A stretch of DNA of 64,000 nt, from NCBI GenBank assembly GCA_005406025.1, contig BGZK01001323.1:1-64000 (forward strand), given 5' to 3'. This stretch comes from Eumeta japonica. Taxonomy: Eukaryota; Arthropoda; Insecta; Lepidoptera; Psychidae. Of the stretch, positions 33,422-45,800 are shown piece after piece. The notes under the pieces were generated by a model, which was given only the letters and a program-made list of their open reading frames with translations, was not told the DNA's origin and searched no databases. A program made the position numbers and the translations under genes. Position 1 is the first letter of the stretch. The number at the start of each line of letters is the position of its first letter.

Positions 33422-34849
33422 TTTTGAGATTTATATAAATATAAAATAAAGAAAAAAATAAAAAAGGTGACTCCATTGGTGCAATATTGGTGCAACTCTA
33501 TTGTTAAGCGACAGAATGATGTGACAATCTTAGAAATACAAGACCCGTCTTGCTTAGGTCTATTCTTTTAAGTTGGATTATGTCTCGGCTTTTGGTTCTC
33601 CTTTAAATTAAGAAATATAAAATACTCATCGAATACTCATTATAATACATGATTGAGCATATATTAAAAATAAACTAAATTTTGCTCATCGAAAATAAGA
33701 ATTACAATCCTTTTTCATAGCTTTTAACGTGTTATTTTTGTATTTTTAACAGAATTCTTCAGCGTCGTATACGAAAGGTACGACTAAACTACACTGAATG
33801 CAATGAATGCTAAACTTTCTGTTTTAGCACTCATTTACTGCGGCCGTTTTTGAGCGCGAGACTGAGCATATTCTCTTTTTTATAGATTTATAATTGTGGA
33901 ATGTTAATTCGCGGAAATCCATAATTAAATGCTTATCTATAACATATGTTAAAATGCAGCATGTAACCCACTGCTAGCCCTCAAATCTGTTCTTCCACTA
34001 TAAATCCCTCCCTGTCCAACAAATTAAATATTATTCGAGAGGTTTAAAAGATATCGAACACCTCAGCAAGTGTTGATTGTCTCGATAATTTAACGCCTAA
34101 ATTTGCAATCACATATGATAGGTACAAGATACCACTGTAAAGAAAATGGCCAAAAAAATGAAATCAATTAGCATAAAAATAATATCTAATCAGATAACAT
34201 AAGTATATATTTCTCAATGACAACGTAAATGATCCGGTTACTGCAATATGCTGGAGTAGGGCCTTGTGGGACCTTACTTCAGGACCTTGCTCTAAGCATA
34301 AATGCTCTTATGATTTTATTATTACTGTGTACATTTTTCCAATAAACTCATAATTGTATGTGAACATATTTCTGCTTACGCTTTGTTATTAGTTATTTAC
34401 TACAGTACAAAGACGCACGAAATTCTGCTGTTGTGAAGTTAGTCACAATAGCGTCACAATGGCGTAAAATAGAACCACGGGAGAGAAGAATAGAGGATCG
34501 AGGAGCACTGAATCTGCGCTTTAAGCCATTCATAAGGCAATTAAGAGTGACAGATTTTCATGCGTTTATTGTAGATTTGAATTGGAATATGTCATCATGA
34601 GTTTATGTATTGTTTAGAGAACGTTTATAGTTCAAAGTATCAAATTTTGAATGATACCATTTTGAACGTGTTGTGGATCCCAAATTATAACATATGTAAT
34701 AAACCTGTAACGGCGATTTCAGCTATCGGCGCGTAAGTCTGTACTACGGATAATCTTTCACACGTGGTTTCGGACAAGGGATTTCTTGCCGTGTGGTGGG
34801 CAAAATGATGGACAGCGTTTTCAGACGATCTAGACGTCTTTATTACAGC
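33422..34849. other. Non-coding spacer between Helitron and LINE
   Basis: About 1.4 kb with no gene, repeat or RNA that I can support. Confidence 0.4.
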
Positions 34850-35144
34850 CTAGCTTCATTTGTGGCGGTCGGAGTATAACTGCAACGGATGCACCGATCT
34901 CGCTGCAATTTATAAATGGCGCATCCGCCTGCACATATGAGTTGCATACATTTTAATTGAAGTGGTGTGGCCATGCATTTTTTACGCATTAGCGTCGTCG
35001 TCGTCGCGGGTCTTCTACATCCTGCTACGGGTGCAGGTGCGGGTGTGAGCCTATGGCTCGAACCGGGCATCTTCTCAAGAGGGACACTGCCCTCTTGGGT
35101 CATTCTTTATGATGACTTTCGTCAGCCGTCCAGAGTTCGTCAGC

Positions 35145-37740
35145 TCACACCTTCCCCTCCTTAGGCGATTTGGATACCAGGTCTCGTGGGAGCTTGTATC
35201 CTTTCGTCGGTCGGTCATAGTGTGGTGCTAAGTTGTGTAGGGATGGATAGGGGCCTGCGTCTGCGCGATTGAAGGCGCGTCGTGCCAGCATCCTCACGAA
35301 TTCTTCAATAGTTTCGACTCCCAGGTCTCTGGCGATCACGTTGTTTTTGACCTACCACCCGGCCTCCGCAATCATACGGAGCACTATATTCTGCTGGGCC
35401 TGAAGACGCTGGCACTGACGTTCTGAGCAAAGGGCATACGAAGCTGGTACAGCGTAGGTCAGGCGGAAGCGTATGTAAAATTTGTAGATCGCTAGTTTTG
35501 TTCTGATGGGCAGTCTGGAGGCTAGGATCGGGCGAAATTTGGCGCAGCCCAACTCATCTGGATGACATGGTCTATTTGTGGTATCATCCACAGTGAGCGG
35601 TCATATGAACGCCCAAATATCGTTTTCCACTCTACCGCCTGACCTTTCAGGCACAGTTGATTAGGGATGTTACGTTGGCTGCTGGTCAATAGAGCGGCCG
35701 TCTTGCTGATAATTACGGCCTTTCTCCATTTGTCCAGTCACTCTGGCAGCATATCAAATACGCGCTGGACCCTCTTTGCGGCTAGGTCGGCCCTTCGCGA
35801 AGATGCAAAATACGCGCTGTCAACAGCGTACAGCGTAGCGTAGGTGTGTCGTCCGTATGTACAGCTCGGGCGATAAGTAGCTACCCTGCGGTACTCCTGC
35901 TCGTATCGGGCGTGGGACGGATAGCACGTCATCGACGGCAACGCAGAAACTACGACGCTGCAGGAAACCGGTGACGACACTTATGAGAGCAGGTGGCAGT
36001 GGGGTGTCTAGCAGCTTATGGATGAGGCCGTCATGCCACATTTTGTCGAATATCTTTTCCATATCCAAGAGTACCGCCACCATATATCTTCCGCAGTTCC
36101 CCTCGGAAGTGAGGTGGTGCAGTACCCTTATGAGTTGCAACATTGTGGAGTGTCCGCTGCGAAAGCCGTACTACTCCTTTCGGGGAGTCAGGAAGAGGCG
36201 CATTTTAGTGAGCAGGGCATGCTCAAACGTCTTTGCCACATGAGATAACAGGGTAATAGGCCGAGTGTTCTCCGGCTTACATGGGTCTTTTCCCGCTTTG
36301 GGTATAGTTATGATTTTCCCCCTTTTCTGCTTCTCCGGGAAGTGACCAGTGCGGAGTATTCCGTCGAACACTGTGTTTATGGCCACAATTGCCCTTCTGG
36401 GGAGATGCCTCAGCGCGGCCGTAGAAATGCCGTCCGGTCCTGGGACTTTCTTTTTAGGGAGGCGTATCACTATCTTATGTAGCGCAGCTGGAGTGATAAA
36501 TAGATCTCCAGATACGGAGGAAGGGGCAGTGACCATGAACTCCTCCACACGGTTCTTCACCTGTGTGTAGTGTTCTTGCATCTTTGGAGACGTGGCAGGG
36601 GGATTCGGGGTGAATTGATCAATAAGGTATTCGGCTATCACCTTCATTCGGGCTTTGGCGTCGTAGCGACGGACTCCCGAGCGATCGGTGACTGGGCACT
36701 TCGGAGCTGCGGCTTTGGTGAGCTGGTGGCAGAGCTGGTTCAGATTTCTAGCCCTTTCGCCGACGTGGTCGACGGTCGCTTCCCAAGTCACACCACGGAA
36801 ATCTCCTACTGCCTCCGATATGTTTTTCGATAGGTCATACAGCTCTTTCTTCAACTTAGGGCAGCGGGTGCGGATCCACAGCTTATGTATACTGCGCTTG
36901 AGTCGCAGCCTCCTTTTGATGCTCAGAAGTAGGTAGCCGCGGCGGGACGTCGATACTGGCAGGAGAGTCATGGCCCTGGCCTGCGCATCTTTTATCTTAT
37001 CTACCAGCAGATCGGCAGACGCCTCCACGTCAACGGTGGTCTCGAAGGAGGATCCAAGATGCAACGCTTCTAGGGACTTTTCGAAGTTCTTCTAGTCCAC
37101 GCGTTGCCTCAATGCTGCCTGTGGCGAGTTGGAGGTGCCGTTCCCGACCGTCACTAGAATAGGCAGATGTTGCGTATCCATACCGTACACGACTTCTACG
37201 TGCATCGGCCTCCTAATCTTGTGGCCTATCACTATATCGAGCACGTCTGGCCTATGTCGCATGTCGGTAGGCATGTACGTGGGAGTATCCGTGCCCAGCA
37301 CCTCATATCCGTGGCGTTCGGCGTTCTCCACAAGTAGTCTGCCGGTCCTGGAGGAGTGCAACCCCCACGCCTTAGCTTGGCGTTGAGGTCGCCAATTATG
37401 AGTATGGGGGTTCGATCGCTAAAGATAGAGTGGATGTCCTGAACACACATCCTGGTACCCGGGGGTCTGTAGGCCGCGAATAATCTAATCTCTTGCTCCG
37501 ACGAGCCTACTCTTATGCCTATCGAACGCATGGTTTCAAAGTCCGTGAGCTGCTCAGCTTTGTGCATTAGATCGCGGCGGATCAGTACCGCTGTGCCTCT
37601 ATAAGCCGGCCCTCGAGCGGAGATCTCGTCGCGTCGATAGGCAAAGAAATTGGGGATTCTTAACTCCTGTTCTGGTCGCAATTTTGTTTCACCCAACAGT
37701 ATAATGTGTGCGTCTCCAAGTTGTGCAAGATCACGGAGCT
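35145..37740 (-). pseudogene. LINE ORF2: APE endonuclease and reverse transcriptase, multiply frameshifted
   Basis: Segments in order: LRILYWNPGGI and LLGETKL (endonuclease start, about 37680-37790); LIIGDLNAK (about 37400); a DVLDIVIGHKI segment (about 37220); RT motif KKVPGPDGIS (about 36430-36460); RPITLLSHVAKTFE (about 36235-36280); LLDMEKIFDKMWHDGL (about 36030-36080); RAGVPQGSYLSP (about 35890-35930); then YAVDSAYFASSRRADLAAKRV, where the catalytic YADD is changed to YAVD; and finally ARRAFNRADAGPYPSL with LPRDLV at 35145-35300, the Jockey C-terminal signature. Several stops and frame changes intervene, and sequence is missing between PQGS and YAVD. Confidence 0.8.
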
Positions 37741-37791
37741 CTCGGGTTTTCCCAATGATGCCTCCCGGGTTCCAGTATAAGATCCTGAGGT

Positions 37792-38540
37792 TCAGAACAT
37801 CCCCGCGAGTGTCAGGCCCTCCAGAATGTTCTGTGTCGGGTCCTGGCCTGTCTTGATTGAGCGGAGTATTGCTATGAGAATCTTTGTCATGTCCGACATG
37901 GCTTCTTTAAGACTGGCCACCTCCTGGGACAAATCTGATATGATGGGGGCGGGTTGTGGTCTTCCGGCCGGCCTTCGCTGTTGTAGGAGTGGTGGGAATC
38001 CGGGGGTACTGTCTCGTTGTGGCTGCAGTTGCGGTTGCGTAGTTTGAGAGGGCGGTGCGGTCCTGAGCTGATCTGCTCTTCTCACTCTCCCTCTGGGAGA
38101 TGACCTGCCGCCCTCGGGTCTGTTGGTTGCTGCTACCGTTGTTGCTACTGTTGCAGCATCTTTCTTCTCCTTCTCGATCTCTTGCCCCTTTCCATTTCGG
38201 CTGCATCTGCTGAGTCGGGCATTGGGGCTGAGTCGATGGGCAGCTGCTCTAGATATTTGGTGAACTCTACCCGTTGTACCATTCCCGTAATCTCCTTGTG
38301 CAAGGGGCTAGGATCAGTTTCGACTTTTCGGTGTGGCGCGAGGGGGCGAGTTTTCCCTTCATCATAGTGTTGCCCTCCATAATAATGTTGTGTCTCGGGA
38401 GGGATTGTGGCGGGTCTTGGAGTACCTTTTTGGCCTCTGGGCGCATTAGCGCCAAGTGCACTCGGAACACCGATTCGCGGCCGTACCGTTACGACCACCG
38501 CGCGGTTCTTAACCTCTGTTTGGTTCCCTCGCCAAGACAC
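37792..38540 (-). pseudogene. LINE ORF1 (gag-like) C-terminal fragment
   Basis: Two frames (38145-38540 and 37792-38085) give a Pro/Arg-rich linker and a short coiled-coil-like end, LSQEVASLKEAMSDMTKIL, stopping at 37792 just before the ORF2 start region. No CCHC knuckles are present. The relation to ORF2 (immediately upstream, overlapping spacing) supports ORF1 identity. Confidence 0.6.
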
Positions 38541-38840
38541 AATTTCGTATGCATATCACAGTAAATTCGTATTTACAATTAAATACCACAAAACAAGATA
38601 TAAATAAACACAACAAAATACAAATACTAAACACATAAAAATATACAAAAATAGGCAAACATATACAATCTTACGGCTAATCCCTACTCAGGTAATAAAT
38701 CAAGGCAATTCAAATGATTTAATAAAAACACATACAAATTAAAATATAATACAAAACAATTCTTAAGTCCGTTCGTATAAAACAAATAATACATATTGTC
38801 CAATTTTAACACTAATAGCGCGGCTGTCCGTAACAAAACC

Positions 38841-39480
38841 AATGACATCATTTATAGTAACTTTACTGACTTTTCGGGAAAATCTTGTAAAATAGTGATG
38901 TAATTTTCTATGTGTCATAATAGTTCTTATGTGAAAGATACTATGTACAAAAGACTGTGTGTTTTACATGGGCATAGACCAGTTATATAAATTCACTTGA
39001 ATTCTTTTCTGGAGTAATAAGTATGGATTTATTTATAACAAACGAACAGGCAACCATTAAACAATAGATGTTTACGGCCGCCCTTAAACACTTGCATAAC
39101 TCCAGAGAGCACGAGTGCATTGTCGGCTTCCTGGAAGGGAATAGGACATCCAATGGCGGGGGATCAAGTTGATGGAAGAAAAGAAGGGGAGGTAGACCAC
39201 TGAAAAAAATAATGAATTTATTTTATACAAATTGAACTTGGTCATTACAAAAAAAATTATCGACAGCAGACCAACAAGAAATATTGCATGCAAGAATTGT
39301 ATTAATCTGCAAGGCACAGGCTATCTTTTAAATAAGAGTGACATAATTTTAGACTTTGTTCCAATATTTAAAATAATAGGAAATACGCAAATAAAAATAA
39401 TATTATATGTCAAATGTAGACAAATATTTCCCACTAGATTTCATTCTAGTTGTTAACTGATATGACAAAGTGACACTTGG
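38841..39480 (-). pseudogene. Fragment of a second domeless copy (FNIII region), broken
   Basis: The plus-strand text from 38841 (ATGACATCATTTATAGTAAC...) parallels the dome gene from about 21830 (GTGACATCACTCACAGTAAC...), block by block, to about 22275. Shared landmarks include GACTTTTC(G/A)GGA(A/G)AATCT, ATGGGC(A/G)TAGACCAGTTA, CTTTTCTGGA(G/C)TAATAAG, ACAAGAAATATTG and CACTAGATTTCATTCTAGTTG. It has the same orientation as dome, about 16 kb away. It is riddled with substitutions and small indels, has no open frame, and is split by an insertion at 39038-39215. It represents part of dome coding sequence (about residues 520-668) only. Confidence 0.8.
39038..39215 (+). mobile_element. Small retroposon fragment inserted in the domeless pseudogene
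   Basis: The segment interrupts the dome-like sequence and is flanked by near-identical ATTTATTT(T)ATA (39027-39037 and 39216-39227). It ends in an A-rich tail (TGAAAAAAATAATGA). Internally it has ACACTTGCATAACTCCAGAG and GAGTGCATTGTCGGCTTCC, motifs of a very common lepidopteran LINE/SINE 3' region. Confidence 0.65.
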
Positions 39481-39680
39481 GATCACTAAGATTTATTGTC
39501 AATAGCTTTAGCGGTTTCTTTTTTTAATGTAATAATTTCAACCCGATTTCGACGTATGTCCTTATTAGCAGATTTTTTTAGAAATCTAAATTTTGTATTT
39601 GGTCTCATGGCGTAACATTGCCGAAACTTTGTCATATTATTTTCTCTATGACTATTCAGCTTCAGAAAATAGCGTTGATT

Positions 39681-39741
39681 CAAAAGTTTATATATATATA
39701 AATGAGATCCCATTTATATATACAGGCTATATAAACTTTTG
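39681..39741. repeat. AT-rich hairpin
   Basis: CAAAAGTTTATATATATATA at 39681-39700 is inverted at the right end of the block as TATATAAACTTTTG (39728-39741). Arms are imperfect toward the centre. Confidence 0.6.
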
Positions 39742-39959
39742 ACATGACTTGTACCCACGATTGCGCCCACAATTTATAAGGGATCTTAATGAAACTGTGT
39801 ACACTTAATATATAGGCAAATACCTTAAATGAGTACGAAGACGAACTAATTCGGCTAATTATTTTAGAAATGGTGGCCATTTGAAATTTCTCGAATACTA
39901 AAAAACGATGTTTCAGTGGCTTTTTCACGAAATAACTTTTAACAATGAGATTTAGCTCA

Positions 39960-40975
39960 TTTATAGGTCAAAATATATTCAAGGTCAAAGTCATATTTAC
40001 CATCAATTCAGCCGTTTTTCTAAATAACTTAGCGAAAATATTGCTTTTCGAAAAAATGTATCCATAATTTCTTTTGAAAGTTAAGCTCCTGAGAACGTGT
40101 TAGAAATACTGCACTTTTATATATACAGAAAACTTTGAACAAGTTATCAACGACAGTTATCTCTAAATGGATTTCTTGTTCGAAATTGGCATCAATTGTT
40201 CCATTTGGATGATTTTTTTAAAATTGGTTTTTTCTTGATAGCTTGATAAATGATAGCCTTAATGATAGCCTTAAAACGTTTAAGAATTAAGTGACTTAGT
40301 GTCAAAAATCCGCTAAAACTCTTCAAAAAATTTGACTAAACATACGATTTTTTAGAAAACGATGTTTGAACACAGTAATGACACATATAAGGAATGATTA
40401 GATTTTTTAATACATTAAAAATCACCAACGATATAGCTGAAGGAGGGATCGCTTTCATTAAGGAATACAACAATTATCTCCCTAAAGATGAGCAACAACT
40501 GAAATCTTTATAACAAGTTGTTCGTGATCATCGGCGGAGATATCTTAACTGCATTAAGATAACTCTTCAACAAGATCAATTTGATGTAAATATGTAAAAA
40601 ATATTTTTAGATACCTATAATGTATTTATAATTATTAGTAAAATAAAAACATGTGTTAAATGGAATCACTTGTCTTTTTATTTAGACCATAAAAAAATTA
40701 AAAAAAAAACGGATAACACTGTAGGCCACTCGTGAAATTCCTTCTTAAATTTGAGCTTAAATAATTTAAAAATATTCCCACCATAAAATTTCAGCAATCT
40801 GAGAGGGAAAAAAATTGTTCAGTTTTTTAAAACTTTTAGAACTCAGAAATAAAATTTCAGTTCATTTAAAGCCCTTTAAACTCAAAAATGTGTGAGTTAT
40901 TTGTAGAAGACGGCTAAATTAATAGTGAATTTGACTTTGATCTTAAATAGCCTTTGACCTAGTTGACATATCGAA
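39960..40975. repeat. Degenerate long inverted repeat flanking an ORF remnant
   Basis: The arm at about 39966-40035 (AGGTCAAA...AAGGTCAAAGTCATATTTACC...AGCCGTTTTTCTAAATAACT) reappears inverted at about 40885-40965. The pair encloses a coding relic at 40412-40597. This may be the ends of a degraded DNA transposon; no clean target duplication was found. Confidence 0.45.
40412..40597 (+). pseudogene. C-terminal fragment of an uncharacterised insect ORF family
   Basis: The frame reads TLKITNDIAEGGIAFIKEYN, then LPKDEQQLKSL, a TAA stop at 40511-40513, then QVVRDHRRRYLNCIKITL and a final stop at 40595-40597. I recognise the pattern ND(V/I)AE.G(V/I)A.I.EYN...KDE.Q...(L)QVV.DHR from numerous unannotated arthropod proteins, probably transposon-associated, but cannot name the family. 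The internal stop and the lack of an upstream ORF make it a relic. Confidence 0.45.
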
Positions 40976-41099
40976 AGATGACTTTAGACCTTTTTTGTAG
41001 AATATTCAATCCTCTACAAAAATATTTCAAGTACTTTATGCTTATATATATATATATATATACATAACTTTGGCATAATTACCCTTTTCGGGAGATAGA

Positions 41100-41214
41100 T
41101 ATGCAATAACAAAGGATTTTTCGTAGAAGTAATTCAAAAAATTTTTTCATTTACTATCCAAACATGTACTATTTCTGTCTATGCGGGCAGAGCTGAGAGC
41201 AAAAGCTAGTTGTT
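41100..41214 (+). repeat. Helitron-like 3' terminus of a non-autonomous element
   Basis: Ends GCGGGCAGAGCTGAGAGCAAAAGCTAG followed by T at 41215: a GC-rich hairpin-like segment and the CTAG|T terminus. The 5' end of the element was not located. Confidence 0.4.
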
Positions 41215-42197
41215 TGAATAACAAACCAAGTGTGTCTTTTACCTTTGTCTTCCTTCTACAACCCCTCAAGTGACAGCTTTTTCACGACGCCACCATTGTC
41301 GGCTTGCTATTTTCGCAACATTTTTGCGCCCGAGATGAAAACAATTTCATTTTACGCACAAAATTTGTACTAGGACCCTATAGATATTGTACATTTTAGG
41401 ATTTTTCATAAAGTTTGTTAACTTTTTACAAAAAAAAAAACATTATAGATTAAAAAGTGTTCAATGAAAAATATAAGACGTTAAATTGAGAAAATGGTAC
41501 CTTCCAAGCTTTTGCTATATTGCAAATAAAGAAAAAAAACATTTTTGTTCGTTTTCATATGTTATTTATTATTTGATAACTAATTCACAATAATAATCAA
41601 TAAAAATGGAGGCTCTTCACATTTCTAAATCAAAAACAGTTTAAAAATGTATCAAGCGATCGCAGATCGATAATTTTATTACCGGACCGTTTTTTTTTTT
41701 TTTTGTAAAGTCATCTACTAGTGGAGTAATTTGTTGTTTAAAAGTTCGTTTACTTATTGCAGAATTTGAAAAATAAGCATTATTAGATTTTGTTACTTCT
41801 ATTGTGAAGAATAAAATAACAAACAAAAGTCTATAAAACGAAATTCATTTAAATTAGTGCAAAAAAAAGTATTTCATGAATAGTTCAATAATTGTTTTGC
41901 ATAAACTTTTCATAGAAAAATTTTAAAATGTTTTCTTAGAAAACGGTGTTATTGCTTCTTTATTTCGCCAAATACGGCTTTAAATTAGTATAGAATTAAA
42001 TGTCAAGTTAGTGTACTTTACCATAATAAAATATTGAAACACGTCAGAAATTCGATTGAAGTTGAATTTTCCAATTATGTTACGTTGGTGTGTTTTCACA
42101 CAAAATATTACTCTAGGTAAAATTAAACATATACCAGTGCCCAGTCCACATTTTAGCTGATTTCGGTATCAGTAAACATTTATGTATTAGTTCGCCC

Positions 42198-42412
42198 CCT
42201 ATTTCACCCGGCCGCCGCTAACCGCCTCCGTGCCGGGCAGGAGGAAAGAAAACCGACCCGTGACGGTTTCCCGTGACATCCTATGCAGAGACGACTCCCT
42301 ACAGGCGTCGTCTATAGTGCATGTTACGCGCCGTACACTACCCACGCGTACGGGCGCGAGGGTGTGCGAGATAGATATTTTTTACCTCCTCCTCGTTGCA
42401 AGTGGGAAAAAA
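42198..42412 (+). mobile_element. 215 bp retroposon with poly(A) tail and 16 bp target-site duplication
   Basis: GC-rich DNA ending in GGGAAAAAA, bounded by perfect 16 bp direct repeats ATGTATTAGTTCGCCC at 42182-42197 and 42413-42428. The tail and TSD show L1-type retrotransposition in plus orientation. It is probably the 5'-truncated 3' end of an R1-like LINE, or a SINE. The short open frame across it (42230-42421) is a by-product. The exact TSD suggests recent insertion. It lies about 460 bp upstream of the TMEM94 start codon. Confidence 0.8.
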
Positions 42413-42873
42413 ATGTATTAGTTCGCCCTACTCTTTATCTTAAGCTTTTATGATTTAAAAATGTTATTGTCATTTTTTTTAATGACATTTCATAGGATTT
42501 TGATATAATCACTGAAGTGATTACTGAATTCGTGAGTTGTGGTTGATTTGAAGTGGATGAAACGTATTATTGTATATTAAAATGTATGTACTGGAGCATT
42601 TTATCATGTGAAGGCATTGCATGGACTGATGTTTGGGTTGTATTATTAGACAAATTAAATAAACGTATAATATAATTTACTTGAAGAAAAGTCTGAACAC
42701 CGTTTTAACTATATATATTAAAACTAGTCTCAAAATCAGAAAAGCTATTAAAAAAGTTTTTTGTGGAGTTTAGATTATTTTCAAATATAAATTAAATTTC
42801 TCCTAGAACTCTGAAACCAAATGTATATTAAGCGATTAATAATAATTCAAAGTTTAGCAGTATCTACTATAAA

Positions 42874-45800
42874 ATGGATTACGTAGAACAAACTCTTGGA
42901 TTTTCAACTAAAGAGGCTTTGATGAAACTGCAAGAAGATATTAGAGCAGTCTTAGATGAACATAAGCAAAAAAACCCTGCAGGGTAAAAACCTCCACTTT
43001 ATTTATATTTGTACATATAATATTTAATGTTTTGATTATTTGTCTAAAAATTATTCTCTTTACAGATTTGCAATAATTCGCAACATTATATCTTTTTCAT
43101 CAGAAAAAGTGCTTCTATCTGGTGTAGCTTATACAGTGACATTGGTTTATATTGTGTGTTTACTGCTTACATATTTCATAGGAAAATCTATTCAGGCAGA
43201 CTATTGCCTTCTTTGGGAAGCATTTTTGCTATTTATAATACTAGTATTGAATTTTTTAATAACATACAACGAGGAATTCATATATCAAAATGAAATATCT
43301 CACAGGGCACATAAAGTATTAGGTAAGTACTTAAATACTCAATTATTAATAATAATCAATAAATATATGTGTCAGAGATTTTTTCTTTTTCGTAGGTTCA
43401 TTAAATGATGCTATCAGTAATTCCACATGGAAAGAAAAACACTATCCACACTTGTGTGCCCCCTTTTCACCATGCGTTACACTGCAGTGGACATATAGGG
43501 ATGGTATGGAATTATTTTATTTTATTGATCTTATTTTATATATGGCTAATTCTGGCTCTATATTAATTAATTTATTGACAAGTCCAAAAATAGAAAATTA
43601 TGCATGAAGATTATGGTGGTTTCAGATTTGTAAAAATTGTACTTAAAAAATTATTATATTGAATTCTCAATATTCTTACTTGGTTTTGAAACTGTCATAA
43701 GAACTTTTATTTACATGTGAAGTATCAGAAAGTTTAAACATAAACTGTTTGTTTCTGATTAGTTGTATACTTGAAATATATAATTAAAGTATGTTACATA
43801 AGTTTATTTTTAGTATTGTGTAACACTTTACTATATCAAAAGATTCAGCATTAAGCTTAGTTTTTAAAGATTTTTTTGTCAATAAATTAGTAAGTACATA
43901 TTTCTGTTCTGTATTCACATATATTTTATTATTTTTTGTAGGAACTATAGTAAATCTCCCTTGGGCTTTACTTGTGGAAGGAGATGTAATTGTATTAAGA
44001 CCTGGACAAGAAATTCCTGGTCATTGCCAAGGTCTACAAACTGATGAACCTGAATATTTCTTTGGTCAAATCTATCAACCCTTATCACAGGTGATCCTTA
44101 AAATTCAAATTATATCATTTTTTAATATTAATGCAGTGATAATTGCTTTAGTTACACACTTTCATGAAGTAAATTTTTATTTACCTACAGGAAAAAGAAT
44201 TATTTACAGCACCAAGAACTCGAACACCTCATCAAAACAAAGCTTACAAAATGTGTGAGACGCCATATTTGAAAAATCTTAAAATTGCACTAGATCAAGC
44301 CACTAATAGACCTGTCACAATTTTTGAAAAACAAAGATACTTGGTAAGCGTTTAATAAATGTAGCACAAAAATATATTTCACTGTTTATTTAAAATATAA
44401 AGCTTTTTTAGAACAAACAGTTAAAAATCTTAACATACCTTGAAATTTTTACCTATATTTTGCTTGATGCCCAATTTTTTCTTTTTTTGTTCTGCATGAG
44501 CGAAAATATTTATTTCAGATGTATGTATGCATGATTCCTAATACATTTCCAATATATGTTCACCCATATAGGTAGGAATGGCTTTTCTAATCTTGTCTTG
44601 GCTTTGTTATTACATCATTCTTAATGAATGGTGCATGTAACTAAATGTTTTACTTTTTGCAAATGTTTTTTCAATCCTTTTGTTAATATTAATATATTAA
44701 ATTTCACTAAACTTGCATTGTTAAGTCACACCACACATAATATCAATGAATATTCCATATATAATTATGTAAGTACAGAGATATTTAAAAAAGTTTTTGT
44801 GGTGAAGTATTAAATAATTTCAGACCTAAATATATAACATTTGTGTGAACAGCTCTGTATTATTATCAAATAATGAACGTATTCTTGAGTAGTATATTTT
44901 TCTTGTCTATCTTTGTTTTCATTTCTAGTGCACAGTGAAGATCATGGAAGGTATAGCTCTGCCATTGGTTATAGCTTTGGTTGTGGTCGCAAGTTTCTTT
45001 CGTCATGTATATCACTTACCGGGAGTAACTCATTGGACTGAAATATATTTTCTACAGACTATAGCAGCCTCTTTGCCCTTACTCCAAATAATATTCCCGA
45101 TAGCTTGGGTCACACTCAATTGTTATGGATTAGCAAAGTAAGTACTTGAGTTATCTTTGTTTTACCAAATAAAGTGTCGTCATTTACTATAGAATCTTTA
45201 TGCGTTTATTATTTTGATTTAAATTACATATTTATATTACATGAGAAGAATATTTTTCATTTCTTTTAAAGATCACCTCATTAGTCATGTTTTGACATTA
45301 GTCTTAATGATATCAATGTGTACTCTATATAAGTGCGACAAGGAGATTGGTAAAGAGTAGCCTTTTTTTTACATGTCATAGTCATAAAAATTCAAAATTA
45401 CAAAGAAAGCTCTTTTATTATATTTATATGAAGTTCAGATGTTGACTTTTACATTTGCCTTAAGTAGATGTGAAAAAAATTTTTCTCACCAATTTAAGGT
45501 AGGTGTTTAACTTAATAAAATAACTATAAAAAATTGTATAAAAAGGCCATTAAACTTGGAATATTTTTTGAACTTTTGCTTAGTCGCTTTTATCTTTTGT
45601 TAAAAAAAACTGTTATACATTTTATGCACCAAAATATTTTGTTGTGTGAGTATTAAATGAATAAATTAATAAACTGATATTCATTTGTTTTAATGGTTAG
45701 AGTGCATCTACATAATGGAAACAAAGTAACTTGTTCACGAATTAGTCAGATTAACACATTGTGTGCATGTTCTGACGTGTCGTGACTTCACACATATGAC

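Larger units (their letters stand above)
34850..38545 (-). mobile_element. Jockey-clade non-LTR retrotransposon, 5'-truncated and decayed
   Basis: On the minus strand the order is the ORF1 C-terminal part (38540-37792), then ORF2 endonuclease, reverse transcriptase and the Jockey-type C-terminal signature, then a 3' region ending near 34850 (TAATAAAG). GC content is far above the neighbourhood, as expected for this clade. ORF1 zinc knuckles are missing, so the copy is 5'-truncated. Exact ends and target duplications could not be fixed. Confidence 0.8.

Noticed and set aside
42230..42421. 63-codon frame MPGRRKENRPVTVS...
   Set aside because: It lies almost entirely within the retroposon bounded by a 16 bp target duplication and ends in the target site.
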